From: JAKFDI01 sp044508835
Lineage (GTDB): Bacteria; Pseudomonadota; Gammaproteobacteria; Burkholderiales; Burkholderiaceae_C
NCBI GenBank assembly: GCA_044508835.1
Contig: JBIQHD010000023.1
Location: 1-64,000 of the forward strand
DNA: 64,000 nt
Direction: 5' to 3'
Positions within the stretch are counted from its first letter, which is position 1; the number at the start of each line of letters is the position of its first letter. The notes under the pieces are model-generated. The model ran no database searches, was not told the DNA's origin, and saw nothing but the letters and a program-made list of their open reading frames with translations. Positions 43,906 through 52,750 of the stretch are shown here, piece after piece. Both the position numbers and the translations under genes were made by a program.

Positions 43906-44390
43906 TGGCGGCCGCTGCGCGGGCGCGGCTGCTGCCCTGGTTCGCCGTCGCGCTCGCCGTCATCGCGCTCGACCAGCTCACCAAGACGCTGATCCTCGGC
44001 CACTTCGAGTACGGCGACAGCCGCTACGTCACCCCGTTCTTCAACCTCGTGCGGGTGCACAACAGCGGCGCGGCGTTCTCCTTCCTGGCCGATGCCTCGG
44101 GCTGGCAGCGCTGGTTCTTCGTCGGCCTGGGCGTGGCGGCGGCCGGCTTCATCACGTGGATGCTGCGCCGGCACGGCCACCAGAGGCTCTTCGCCTGGGC
44201 GCTGGCGCTCATCCTCGGCGGTGCCTTGGGCAACGTCATCGACCGGCTGCTGCACGGCCACGTGGTCGACTTCATCCAGGTGCACTGGAAGCACTGGTAC
44301 TTCCCGTCGTTCAACGTGGCCGACAGCGCCATCACCGTCGGCGCGGCGCTGCTGATCCTCGACGAGCTGCGCCGGGTCCGCAGGAGTTGA
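43905..44390 (+). CDS. lspA: Lipoprotein signal peptidase
   Basis: The 161-residue inner-membrane aspartic protease cleaves signal peptides from diacylglyceryl-modified prolipoproteins. It has four predicted membrane helices. Catalytic aspartates are in GNVIDRLLHGHVVDF and FNVADSAITVG, and HNSGAAFSFL is the other conserved block. The ATG overlaps the ileS TGA (TGATG). A post-stop repeat starts at the base after its own TGA. Confidence 0.96.
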   Translation: MAAAARARLLPWFAVALAVIALDQLTKTLILGHFEYGDSRYVTPFFNLVRVHNSGAAFSFLADASGWQRWFFVGLGVAAAGFITWMLRRHGHQRLFAWALALILGGALGNVIDRLLHGHVVDFIQVHWKHWYFPSFNVADSAITVGAALLILDELRRVRRS

Positions 44391-44426
44391 CCCCCCCCAA
44401 CGCGCTACGCGCGCCTTGCAGGCCGC

Positions 44427-44445
44427 GCCGGGCCAGTGGCCCGGC
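44427..44445. repeat. Perfect 9-bp-arm palindrome
   Basis: GCCGGGCCA-G-TGGCCCGGC is a perfect inverted repeat with a one-base centre. It is the first of two inserted palindromes within the lspA copy of the post-stop repeat. Confidence 0.8.
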
Positions 44446-44456
44446 CCTTCGCCAGG

Positions 44457-44483
44457 CACGAAAGGTCCACTGGACCTTTCGTG
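44457..44483. repeat. Perfect 13-bp-arm palindrome
   Basis: CACGAAAGGTCCA and TGGACCTTTCGTG flank a single central C. This 27-bp perfect inverted repeat is inserted in the post-stop repeat after lspA. It could form a cruciform or RNA hairpin. No flanking target duplication was recognised. Confidence 0.85.
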
Positions 44484-44607
44484 TCCGGGCTCAGCCCCCC
44501 AGGGGGCACGCCGGCGGACCGGCGAAGCCGGATCCGCGGCGGTGCTTGATCTCCAGCTCATGCTGGTGGTGACTTGACTCACGTCAAGATTCTCCGGGCG
44601 AAGCCCG

Positions 44608-45432
44608 ATGCGCGTCGCACTGCCGCTGCGGTACACCGTTGAGGTGAATCAACCGACACCCACCACCCCGGCGCCGCCCACGGCCTTCGACATCGCGCTG
44701 CGGCCGCTGCCGTGGGCCGCCCCGTTCCGCTGGCTCGCGCTCGGCTGGCGCGACTTCCGCCGCGCGCCGGGCATCGGCCTGTTCTTCGGCGGCTGCTTCG
44801 CCGCCATGGGCGCGCTGCTGTGGTGGATCTTCCAGCGCGCGCCGGCCTACACGCTGGCGCTGTCGGCCGGCTTCCTGCTGATGGGGCCCTTCCTGTGCCT
44901 GGGCCTGTACGACGTGAGCCGCAAGCTCGAACGCGGCGAGGCGCCCGACTTCGGCGCGGCACTCACGGCCTGGGACACGCGCATCGGCAGCATGGCGCTG
45001 TTCGGCGGCGTGCTGCTCATCCTCGAGATGCTGTGGGCGCGCGCCTCGCTCGTCGTGTTCGCGGTGAGCTTCGACGGCATGCCCGACTTCAAGGGCTCGG
45101 TGCTCGCGCTGTTCGAGCCCGAGAACCTCGGCTTCATCACCGCCTACCTCGCCGTGGGCGGCGTGTTCGCCTCGCTCATCTTCGCGGTCAGCGTGGTCTC
45201 GCTGCCGATGATCCTCGACCGCCAGACCGACGCCATCACCGCGGGCCTGACCAGCTTGCGGCTGTGCCTCACGCAGACCGGGGTGATGCTGCTGTGGGGC
45301 GCGCTGCTGACCCTGCTGGTGCTGCTCGCCCTGCTGCCGTGGTTCGCCGGCCTGCTGGTGGCCGGGCCGGTGCTGGGCCATGCGTCGTGGCACGCCTACC
45401 GGGCGGCCGTCGCCGAGGCCCCCGGCGCCTGA
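44608..45432 (+). CDS. DUF2189 family integral membrane protein
   Basis: The protein (274 residues from ATG 44608, 262 from the GTG at 44644) has about six hydrophobic segments. The family pattern is IALRPLPWAAPFRWLALGWRD near residue 29 (core WAAPFRWLALGW), then FFGGCFAAMGALLWW, LLMGPFLCLGLYDVSRKLE and LPMILDRQTDAITAG. DUF2189 proteins are inner-membrane proteins of unknown role, often near cytochrome oxidase or respiratory genes. Neither start has a strong ribosome site. Confidence 0.85.
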   Translation: MRVALPLRYTVEVNQPTPTTPAPPTAFDIALRPLPWAAPFRWLALGWRDFRRAPGIGLFFGGCFAAMGALLWWIFQRAPAYTLALSAGFLLMGPFLCLGLYDVSRKLERGEAPDFGAALTAWDTRIGSMALFGGVLLILEMLWARASLVVFAVSFDGMPDFKGSVLALFEPENLGFITAYLAVGGVFASLIFAVSVVSLPMILDRQTDAITAGLTSLRLCLTQTGVMLLWGALLTLLVLLALLPWFAGLLVAGPVLGHASWHAYRAAVAEAPGA

Positions 45433-45435
45433 CCG

Positions 45436-46428
45436 TCAGGGAATCAGCACGCTCGAGCCGGTGGTCTTGCGCGCCTCCAGGTCGCGGTGCGCCTGCGCCA
45501 CCTCGGCCAGCGGGTAGCGCTGGTCGATGCGGATCTTCACCTCGCCGCTGCCCACCACCGCGAACAGGTCGTCGGCCATGGCCTGCGTGCTCTCGTGCGT
45601 GGCGAGGTGGCTGAACAGCGTGGGCCGGGTCACGTGCAGCGAGCCCTTGGCGGCGAGGAGGCCGAGCGGGAACGCATCCACCGGCCCCGAGGCGTTGCCG
45701 AAGGACACCATCAGCCCGAAGGGCATCAGGCAGTCGAGCGACTTCATGAAGGTGTCGCGGCCGATGGAGTCGTACACCACCTTCACGCCGCGCCCGCCGG
45801 TGATCTCGCGCACGCGGGCGGTGAAATCTTCGCTCGCGTAGTCGATGGCGTGCGCCGCGCCGTGCTCCAGCGCGAGCCGGCACTTGGCCTCGCCGCCCGC
45901 CGTGCCGATGAGCTGCAGGCCGAGCGCGCGCGCCCACTGGCACGCGATGAGGCCCACGCCGCCCGCCGCCGCGTGGAAGAGCACGAAGTCGCCCGGCTGC
46001 AGGCCCTGCTGCGGCAGCGTCTTCTTCAGCAGGTACTGCGCGGTCAGGCCCTTGAGCATCATCGCCGCGCCGGTCTCGCAGTCGATGGCGTCGGGCAGCT
46101 CGACCACGTGGCGCGCCGGCATCACGCGCGCCTCGCCGTAGCTGCCCGGCGGCTGGCTCGCATAGGCCACGCGGGCGCCCACGTCGAGGTGCGTCACGCC
46201 CTCGCCCACCGCCTCGACGATGCCCGCGCCTTCCATGCCCAGCGTGAGCGGCAGCGGGTTCTGGTACAGGCCGCTGCGCTGGTAGACGTCGATGAAGTTC
46301 AGGCCGCAGGCCTCGTGGCGGATGCGCACCTCGCCCGGCCCCGGCTCGCCCACCGGCAGCTCGACGAGCTGCAGGACTTCGGGGCCGCCGAACTGTTCGA
46401 TGCGGACGGTTTTCGAGCTGCGGGTCAT
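45436..46428 (-). CDS. qorA: NADPH:quinone oxidoreductase, zinc-less MDR family
   Basis: The 330-residue enzyme is a zeta-crystallin-type quinone reductase. The N-terminal domain has AGIVEAVGEGV near residue 70 and the Rossmann loop is HAAAGGVGLIACQWARALG near residue 153. Zinc-ligand cysteines of alcohol dehydrogenases are absent, consistent with a quinone reductase. It converges on the DUF2189 gene (3-bp gap) and is divergent from the DUF2007 gene. Confidence 0.92.
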   Translation of the reverse strand: MTRSSKTVRIEQFGGPEVLQLVELPVGEPGPGEVRIRHEACGLNFIDVYQRSGLYQNPLPLTLGMEGAGIVEAVGEGVTHLDVGARVAYASQPPGSYGEARVMPARHVVELPDAIDCETGAAMMLKGLTAQYLLKKTLPQQGLQPGDFVLFHAAAGGVGLIACQWARALGLQLIGTAGGEAKCRLALEHGAAHAIDYASEDFTARVREITGGRGVKVVYDSIGRDTFMKSLDCLMPFGLMVSFGNASGPVDAFPLGLLAAKGSLHVTRPTLFSHLATHESTQAMADDLFAVVGSGEVKIRIDQRYPLAEVAQAHRDLEARKTTGSSVLIP

Positions 46429-46487
46429 GGCCTGTCTCCGGTGCGAATGGACGAAACCCGGTATCGTGCCAGCGTTTCGCCCCCGCC

Positions 46488-46790
46488 ATGCGCCGCCTCA
46501 CGCAAGCCCCTCACCTCGCGCTCGCCACCTTATGGGCCGACATGCTCACGCATGCCGGCATCGAGGCGACGGTGCAGCGGGCCTACGCCAGCAGCATCGC
46601 CGGCGAGCTGCCGCCGGACCAGGCGCTGCCCGAGGTGTGGGTGATGGACGACGAGAAGCTCGAAGCGGCACGCACGCTGCTCGCGCAGCTTCGCAACCCG
46701 CCGCATCGCCACTGGGTCTGCCGCACCTGCCACGAGCGCATCGAGGGCCCGTTCGAGCAGTGCTGGAACTGCGGCAGCGACATGCCCTGA
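46488..46790 (+). CDS. DUF2007 protein with C-terminal zinc ribbon
   Basis: The 100-residue protein combines a DUF2007-like fold (TLWADMLTHAGIEATVQRAY to PEVWVMDDEKLEAARTLLAQ) with a zinc-ribbon at its end (CRTC near residue 78 and CWNC near residue 92). DUF2007 domains resemble PII-like putative signal transducers. It lies 16 bp before an EamA-type exporter gene. A regulatory or metal-binding role is possible but not shown. Confidence 0.82.
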   Translation: MRRLTQAPHLALATLWADMLTHAGIEATVQRAYASSIAGELPPDQALPEVWVMDDEKLEAARTLLAQLRNPPHRHWVCRTCHERIEGPFEQCWNCGSDMP

Positions 46791-46806
46791 GTCTGTCCCT
46801 TCCCGA

Positions 46807-47718
46807 ATGATTCCCCTGACCCCGCGCATCGCGCTGCTGATGACGCTGCCCCCGCTGCTGTGGGCCGCCAACGCCGTCGTCGGGCGCCTCACGGTCGGCA
46901 GCGTGCCGCCGCTCACGCTCAACTTCCTGCGCTGGGCCCTGGCCGCGGCGCTGCTGCTGCCGCTGGCCTGGCGCATGCTGCGCGAGCCGGCGCAGATCCT
47001 GGCGCGCTGGCCGCACCTGCTGGCGCTGGGCCTGCTCGGCGTGGGCACCTACAACTCGCTGCAGTACCTCGCGCTCGTCACCTCCACGCCGATCAACGTC
47101 ACGCTGATCGCGGCCAGCATGCCGGTGTGGATGCTGCTGGTCGGCGCGCTGCGCTACGGCGAGCACCCGGCGCGGCGGCAGGTCGCGGGCGCCGTGCTGT
47201 CGATCGCCGGCGTGCTGCTCGTCATCGCGCGCGGCAGCCTGGAGACGCTGGCGGCGGTGCGCTTCGTGCGCGGCGACTTCTACATCCTCGCGGCCATCAT
47301 CGCCTGGGCCTTCTACAGCTGGCTGCTCGCGCGCCCGCCGGCGTCGATGCAGCCGCCGCAGCGGCCGGGCTGGAACTGGGCCGAGTTCCTGTTCGTGCAG
47401 ATGCTCTTCGGCCTGATGGGCTCGGGCGTGGCCAGCGGCTTCGAGCTGGCGCTCGGCGACGCGCCCATCGTGTGGAACGGCTGGGTGGTCGCGGCGCTCG
47501 TCTACCTGGCGGTCGGCCCGTCCATCATCGCCTACCGCTGCTGGGGCCTGGGCGTGGCCACCGGCGGGCCGGCGCTGGCGGCCTTCTTCAGCAACCTCAC
47601 GCCGCTGTTCGCCGCGCTGATGTCGGCCGCGGTGCTGGGCGAGGTGCCGCACTGGTACCACGGCGCGGCCTTCGCGCTGATCGTGGCCGGCATCGTGGTG
47701 TCGTCGTGGCGGTCGTAG
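46807..47718 (+). CDS. EamA/DMT-family transporter
   Basis: The 303-residue inner-membrane protein has ten predicted helices in two EamA repeats. Motifs include WAANAVVGRLTVGSVPPLTL near residue 18 and the second repeat's FFSNLTPLFAALMSAAVLGE near residue 260. Such proteins export small metabolites or amino acids. It follows the DUF2007 gene by 16 bp and ends where the siderophore module begins. Confidence 0.92.
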   Translation: MIPLTPRIALLMTLPPLLWAANAVVGRLTVGSVPPLTLNFLRWALAAALLLPLAWRMLREPAQILARWPHLLALGLLGVGTYNSLQYLALVTSTPINVTLIAASMPVWMLLVGALRYGEHPARRQVAGAVLSIAGVLLVIARGSLETLAAVRFVRGDFYILAAIIAWAFYSWLLARPPASMQPPQRPGWNWAEFLFVQMLFGLMGSGVASGFELALGDAPIVWNGWVVAALVYLAVGPSIIAYRCWGLGVATGGPALAAFFSNLTPLFAALMSAAVLGEVPHWYHGAAFALIVAGIVVSSWRS

Positions 47719-47744
47719 GTGTCGTGCGGCGATGCCGCGCACGC

Positions 47745-49397
47745 TCACTCGGTGAGGACAGGCAGTGGCTCACGCGGTGGCGTGGCCGCGTCCGCCTTGC
47801 GAGTTGACCAGATGCTGTCGGCCGGGCCGGTCGTGATCCGGCGCGCCGTTGCGGCCGCCATCCAGGCAAAGGAGAGCGCGCCAGCGAAGGCGACCACATC
47901 GACGCCGATCGTCGCGGCGCTGCCATGGCCCCACATGCCGAGCGCAGGGAACAGCAGCGCCACGAGGGTGGTCAGTGGGATCGCCATCGTCGCGGCGGCG
48001 CACAGCCAGAGCAGATGCACCGCCGAGCGCGCCGCGCCCCAAGCAAAGGCCCACGCGGCCGAGCCGAGGAACACGACGTAGTAGATCACCTCATGCCAGT
48101 GGTTGAGATCGGCGACGCGGCCATGCAGCCACTTGGCCGCGACGATCGTCAGCGAGAGGCCAGCCACACAGCCGAGGCAGACGCCCACCGTCGCGCTGCC
48201 CAGGAGGCGCGTCGAACGCGACTGCTCGGCCTCGCCGTCCTTGCGCGCCTTCTTCCTGCGCGTTTCGATCCACAGCAGGTTGCCGCCATAGAACAGCCAC
48301 GCGCCCGACAGGCCCAGGAAGAAATAGGCCCATGCAATCGTTGCGCCCTCATACTGCCCGGCGTGCAGGCCGTAGAACGCCTCTGACGCGCGCCGGTCCG
48401 GATCCTGGCGCGATGGGCGCGTGCTGTCTTTCAGCAACTCGCCGGTCACGGCGCTGAGCATGACGCCCCCGAGATGGGTATCTCCGACATAGCCGCGCTC
48501 GGCTCCGGGGACTCTCACCGAAGCGGCTTGGTCTCCCATATTCCTGAAGACCATGAAGCGGGGCTCGAAATCGGGCACCTGCTCTTTGAGTTTCTGAAGC
48601 AACTGCGAGGGAGCCATCATTGCAGCCGCCTCGCCGGTCGGCTTTGGTGCTCTGTATGGCTCGTTGTCACGATCATCCAGGATCGCCTGCTTGCCGCCGA
48701 AAATGACGGCTTCCTGCGCAGACCAGAGTGCACCGCTGAAGCTCAACGCCGTCGCGGTGATCGCCATCGCGATGTGAAACGGGAGTGCTGCAATTCCCAC
48801 GACATTGTGCGCATCCAGCCACATGCGCTTGAGGTTCTTGCCGACACGCAGCGCGAACAAATCCTTCATGAGTGACGGCAGCAGCACGATCACGCCGCTG
48901 ATCAGCGCCACGCCGTAGAGCAGCGAGACCGCTCCCATGACATTCGATCCCCATCGGCCGGGAATCCCGACGCGCATGTGGACGTGATTGATGAAATCCG
49001 CCAGTTCGGACGGCTCTTCCTGCTTCGCCAGCAGCGTGCCGTCAGGCTGGAGCGTCGCCCACCAGTGGACATGCTCGTGCGCTTGTCCCTCTTGATGCGG
49101 CGCGTCCTCTTCCCATGTCACGCGCGCAGGCTCGTTCTCGTTCCCCAGCAGATGCAGCTTGATCCCTTCCTCCCGCGCTTGAGGATGCGCGGCTGCGACC
49201 AATTCGAGGAGACGGGGCGCATCGTCCAAAGGAACCGCTGCCACGCCCACGGCGGGCGGTGACGCCCAGCGCGCGATCGGCTCCTGAAACATGGTGAGCG
49301 CGCCCGCATAGAAAGCGATGAACAGCGCAAAGCCGCAAGTGATGCCGGTCCACGTGTGGACGGTCTTGTAGAGCCTGACGATGTCGGCGCGGATCAT
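47745..49397 (-). CDS. PepSY-associated membrane protein of siderophore uptake (PiuB/FoxB-like)
   Basis: The 550-residue inner-membrane protein has four or more long membrane helices, beginning TVHTWTGITCGFALFIAFYAG near residue 11 (core HTWTGITCGFALFIAFYAG). PepSY-type segments in the periplasmic loops include histidines typical for heme binding. PepSY_TM proteins next to TonB receptors are thought to reduce ferric siderophores in the periplasm. The start at 49397 is the conserved family N terminus (MIRADIVRLYKTVH). Base use is less G+C-rich than that of flanking housekeeping genes. Confidence 0.85.
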   Translation of the reverse strand: MIRADIVRLYKTVHTWTGITCGFALFIAFYAGALTMFQEPIARWASPPAVGVAAVPLDDAPRLLELVAAAHPQAREEGIKLHLLGNENEPARVTWEEDAPHQEGQAHEHVHWWATLQPDGTLLAKQEEPSELADFINHVHMRVGIPGRWGSNVMGAVSLLYGVALISGVIVLLPSLMKDLFALRVGKNLKRMWLDAHNVVGIAALPFHIAMAITATALSFSGALWSAQEAVIFGGKQAILDDRDNEPYRAPKPTGEAAAMMAPSQLLQKLKEQVPDFEPRFMVFRNMGDQAASVRVPGAERGYVGDTHLGGVMLSAVTGELLKDSTRPSRQDPDRRASEAFYGLHAGQYEGATIAWAYFFLGLSGAWLFYGGNLLWIETRRKKARKDGEAEQSRSTRLLGSATVGVCLGCVAGLSLTIVAAKWLHGRVADLNHWHEVIYYVVFLGSAAWAFAWGAARSAVHLLWLCAAATMAIPLTTLVALLFPALGMWGHGSAATIGVDVVAFAGALSFAWMAAATARRITTGPADSIWSTRKADAATPPREPLPVLTE

Positions 49398-49404
49398 GCT
49401 GTCT

Positions 49405-49698
49405 TCACGCGAAGAAATGGAAGCGGCAGGCGAACAGTGCGGCGAAGGCGAGCAGGTTGGCCGCGCCGAGCCATGCCCAGGCGGCGCGACCGCTGCGAAA
49501 CAGGAAGCAGAAGCCGAACACTGCAATCCAGACCAACGCTTCCAGGTAGCGCATCAGCGAGTAGCGCCCACCCGGCGCATCGATACCCCCCGGCCCCAGA
49601 TAGGCGTACAAGCCGACCAGCGAAAGCGCCAGGCCCAAGCCAAGGATTGCGCCAGCGCTCGCCTTGCTCCACCAGTCGGGGCGGATTTCGCTGGTCAT
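49405..49698 (-). CDS. Small membrane protein of the siderophore operon
   Basis: The 97-residue protein has three predicted membrane helices (GAILGLGLALSLVGLYAYLG, LEALVWIAVFGFCFLF and LGAANLLAFAALFAC). It lies 7 bp upstream of the PepSY gene, so it is translated with it. I do not recognise the family with confidence; small DUF3649/DUF3325-type proteins commonly fill this place. Start 49698 (MTSEIRP) follows the repeat remnant. Confidence 0.72.
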   Translation of the reverse strand: MTSEIRPDWWSKASAGAILGLGLALSLVGLYAYLGPGGIDAPGGRYSLMRYLEALVWIAVFGFCFLFRSGRAAWAWLGAANLLAFAALFACRFHFFA

Positions 49699-49701
49699 GT
49701 C

Positions 49702-49770
49702 AGTGGCGCCCGGCCGCCCGAAGCCACTGACCGCCCCCTCGGGGGGCAGGAGCAAAGCGACGTAGGGGCT
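49702..49770 (-). repeat. Variant post-stop hairpin repeat
   Basis: On the minus strand this reads CCCCTACGTCGCTTTGCTCC followed by TGCCCCCCGAGGGGGC, starting about 8 bp after the stop of the DUF3325-like gene. It has the same CCCCCTACG-CGCTT-CCCCCC-GGGGG plan as the four standard copies but different loop sequence. Confidence 0.65.
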
Positions 49771-49778
49771 GTTTCATT

Positions 49779-50045
49779 TCAGTTCGCCCGCCCGGCACCG
49801 CAGAGCACGGCGAGATAAGGGAAGGCGGACAGGCAGACCATCGCGACATGCAGTGTCACGAACACGCCGGCCACCGGCCGCAATGCCGAGATCCATGCAG
49901 CAAGGCCAATCGCCAGCAGCACGCTCCCCTCGATGAGCAGAGCTTTCCTGGAAGGAGCCTGCGCCAGCCATTTCTGATGGGGGCTGGCGAGGTAGAGGCA
50001 CGCACAACCGGCGATGGTCAGTGCCAGTGCCAGGAACACGACCAT
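49779..50045 (-). CDS. DUF3325-like small membrane protein
   Basis: The 88-residue protein has three hydrophobic helices (VVFLALALTIAGCACLYLA, LLIEGSVLLAIGLAAWISAL, AGVFVTLHVAMVCLSAFPYL). DUF3325 members occur between TonB-dependent receptor and PepSY genes in iron-uptake operons of Pseudomonas and Burkholderiales, which matches this place. It starts 3 bp after the receptor gene ends. Its biochemical role is unknown. Confidence 0.78.
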   Translation of the reverse strand: MVVFLALALTIAGCACLYLASPHQKWLAQAPSRKALLIEGSVLLAIGLAAWISALRPVAGVFVTLHVAMVCLSAFPYLAVLCGAGRAN

Positions 50046-50048
50046 GGC

Positions 50049-52625
50049 TCAGAAGCCGAATGTCGCCGAAAGGCGATAGGTGCGCGGCGCGCCGAGCTGG
50101 ATGTACCTGAAGTTCGCGCCTGACCAATAGTCCTTGTCGAACACGTTGTCGACATTGAAGCGGACCGTGACCGGCTTGTTGTTCCATCCCGAGTTGAAGA
50201 CATAGCGTGCGCCGAGATCGACGAGCGTCCATGACGGGATCTTCAGGCTCTCGTTGGAGCTGCTGACCACCTGATCGCCGGTGTAGGTGAGGCGGCCGGT
50301 CAGCGTCAGGCCTTGCAGGAACGGCGTGTCCCATTCGCCGCCGACCACGGTGCGGAATTTCGGGATGCCGGCTTCCCTGTTGCCGTCATAGAGCCCGTCC
50401 TGCGTCTTCTTCTGGATGCCGTCGAGCAGGGTGAGCCCGCCCATCAGGCGAACGCCGGGCCTCGGCGCGCCATAGGCGTTCAGCTCGATGCCGCGATTGC
50501 GCAGTTCGCCGTTCACCGCCAGCGTCGGCAGCCCGCCGTTCGGATCGGCGACGGAGATGGTGTTGGGCTGGGCGATCTGGAACGCCGCCAGCGTGGTCGT
50601 CACCGTGCCCCAATCGACCTTGACGCCCGCTTCGTACTGCTTGCTGACATAGGGTGAAAGCACTTCGCCTGCATTCGCGAATTGCGAGCCGACGATGGTT
50701 CCTGCCTGCAGGCTTTCGATGTAGTTGGCGTAGAGCGCCACATTCTTCCGCCACGGCTTGACGACCAGGCCCAGGGCGGGAGTCCACGCATCGCTCTTGT
50801 AGCTGGAGGTCTTGGCGCCGGTCGTCGTGTTGAAACTGCCCGATTCCACCTTCTGGTGGCGCGCGCCTGCAATCAATTGGACCCGCTCGTCGAGGATCGA
50901 CAAGGTATCGGACAAGCCGATGCTGGAGACACGGATCTCGCCCGTTTTCCTTGGCTTACCCGGATCGGCGAGGACCACTTCGGGGCCGAACACGGGGTTG
51001 TAGAGATTCGTGGTGTAGGCATACGGACTGCTTCGCGTCTGCGCCTCTGCGGTTTCCGTCCGGGTCTGCGACAGATGGACGCTGAAGGCATGGTCCACCG
51101 GCCCGGTCGTCGCCTTCGCCCTCAATCCGCCCTGCACGGACTGCACGTCATAGGCGAATTTCGTGTGCTCGAGGAAACCCCACCCGAACGTTCCGCTCGC
51201 ATCGCGCAGAGTCGGCTGGCTCGGGCCGATGAGCGAGAAATCCAGTTCCTGCTTGCCGATGGCGCCATAGGCGGTGACGGTGTCGGTGATGTCGACTTCG
51301 CCCCGCACCATGCCCAGCGTCAGTTTGCTGGGCTGGCTGCTCCACACGGGATTGAGGCTGGTTCCGGCGTCGGGGGCATCCGGGACGAAGACGAAGCCGC
51401 CGCCGGCACCGCTGACAACGAGCTGCTGCACGATTTGAGGGCTGGCCTCGTTCGAATGATGCGCGAGATCGGCGGACATCCGGACGCGCTCGCCGCGATA
51501 GTCCAGATTGATCGCCGCCGACCCTACTTCTGCGGAGGTCGGCTTCACCTCCGTATCGCCTTTGCGGTACGCGCCGTTGAAACGAATGCCGAACCGATTC
51601 TCCGCGCCGAAGCGGCGCCCGATGTCGAGATGAGCGCCGAGTTGCGAGCGGGAGGCATAGCGCGTGGTCAGCTCGGTGAGCGGCTCGTCGCCGGCCTGCT
51701 TGGTGACGAGGTTGTACGAGCCGCCGATGCCGCCCGCCCCGGACGCCGCCATGCCGTTGAGCAGGGCGCTCGGCCCCCTGAGCACCTCGACGCGCTCGAT
51801 GTAGTCCATGTCCGGCGAACGCAACGGAGACATGCCCGCCAACCCGTTGAGGGTGCCGAAACCGGATGACAGGGTGTTCGAGAAGCCCCGGACAGTGATC
51901 GAGCCGTCTTCATCGCTCGCGCCGTTCTGTTTCGTCAGGATGGAGGGGTCGTTCAGCAGGACTTCCTGAACGGTCTGGGCCTGCTGATCCTGAATCGTCT
52001 TGTTCGTGTAGTGGGTCTGGCTGAAGGGCGTGTCCATCACGTCCTTGTTGCCGAGCATCCCGACTTGGCCGCCGCGCGCCACCTGTCCGCCGGCATACGG
52101 CTTCGGCAGATCGCTCGGCCCCGATTCCGAACTCGCCGTCACCCTCACCTCCGGCAAGGTCGGCTCTGCCCGAGCAGCTGGCGCGGTTCCGCGAACGACC
52201 TCCGGGGCTTTGCGCAGGGAATACCCGCCACCTGCCTGCGCGACGGCTTCGACCCCCGTGCCTGCCAACAGCAGCGAGATCGCCGACGCGACGCTGTGGT
52301 TGCCGGTCAGCCCTTTCGTCGTCAGGCCGGAGATCAGCGCCGCGTCATACGAGAGATTGACCCCCGCCGTGCGCGCAAAGCGATCCAGCGCCGCGTCGAG
52401 CGGTCCCGCCGGCACGTTGAAGGTCTTGACGGCATCGCCCGCCGGCAGCGCCGCGGCGGCGGCTTGCGCCCGCGCCGGCTGGGGCAGCGCGACGGCGCCG
52501 ACGGCCACGCTGAGCAGCAGACCTTGCAGGGCCGCGGCCAGCGGGGTCAGGCGAAGGTTGAAAGCGTCGGAAGAAGGGATGGCCCGGCTTCCGGGCCGGG
52601 CGGTGTTCGGATGGTTGAAGGTCAT
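50049..52625 (-). CDS. TonB-dependent ferric-siderophore receptor with STN signalling domain
   Basis: The 858-residue outer-membrane receptor imports a ferric siderophore. After a signal region (residues 1 to about 55) comes a STN domain (about 68-140; NVPAGPLDAALDRFARTAGV), which passes signal to FecR. The plug domain follows (GGQVARGGQVGMLGNKDVMD to LRGPSALLNGM), and then the 22-strand barrel ending LGAPRTYRLSATFGF. The N-terminal part is very G+C-rich like the neighbours, while the barrel section has clearly more A/T, suggesting mosaic origin. It is downstream of fecR and fecI homologues. Confidence 0.93.
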   Translation of the reverse strand: MTFNHPNTARPGSRAIPSSDAFNLRLTPLAAALQGLLLSVAVGAVALPQPARAQAAAAALPAGDAVKTFNVPAGPLDAALDRFARTAGVNLSYDAALISGLTTKGLTGNHSVASAISLLLAGTGVEAVAQAGGGYSLRKAPEVVRGTAPAARAEPTLPEVRVTASSESGPSDLPKPYAGGQVARGGQVGMLGNKDVMDTPFSQTHYTNKTIQDQQAQTVQEVLLNDPSILTKQNGASDEDGSITVRGFSNTLSSGFGTLNGLAGMSPLRSPDMDYIERVEVLRGPSALLNGMAASGAGGIGGSYNLVTKQAGDEPLTELTTRYASRSQLGAHLDIGRRFGAENRFGIRFNGAYRKGDTEVKPTSAEVGSAAINLDYRGERVRMSADLAHHSNEASPQIVQQLVVSGAGGGFVFVPDAPDAGTSLNPVWSSQPSKLTLGMVRGEVDITDTVTAYGAIGKQELDFSLIGPSQPTLRDASGTFGWGFLEHTKFAYDVQSVQGGLRAKATTGPVDHAFSVHLSQTRTETAEAQTRSSPYAYTTNLYNPVFGPEVVLADPGKPRKTGEIRVSSIGLSDTLSILDERVQLIAGARHQKVESGSFNTTTGAKTSSYKSDAWTPALGLVVKPWRKNVALYANYIESLQAGTIVGSQFANAGEVLSPYVSKQYEAGVKVDWGTVTTTLAAFQIAQPNTISVADPNGGLPTLAVNGELRNRGIELNAYGAPRPGVRLMGGLTLLDGIQKKTQDGLYDGNREAGIPKFRTVVGGEWDTPFLQGLTLTGRLTYTGDQVVSSSNESLKIPSWTLVDLGARYVFNSGWNNKPVTVRFNVDNVFDKDYWSGANFRYIQLGAPRTYRLSATFGF

Positions 52626-52750
52626 TTCGGTCTCTCGGCGAGGCAGGTGCTGAAGTGCTCCTACCTGATAGGCCGGCCGAGACCCGAAATCCCCTCACTT
52701 TTCCGAAAATAAATTGGCAACAGCCGCGCAGGCTTCGCCACGCATTGGAA

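Larger units (their letters stand above)
44391..44560 (+). repeat. Post-stop composite hairpin repeat, copy 4, with inserted hairpins
   Basis: Like other copies, it begins directly after the lspA TGA (CCCCCCCCAACGCGCTACGC) and ends CCGGCGAAGCCGG-ATCCGCGGCGG. Between the first hairpin and the CCCCCCAGGGGG block there are about 80 extra bases containing two perfect palindromes (44427-44445 and 44457-44483). Confidence 0.85.
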
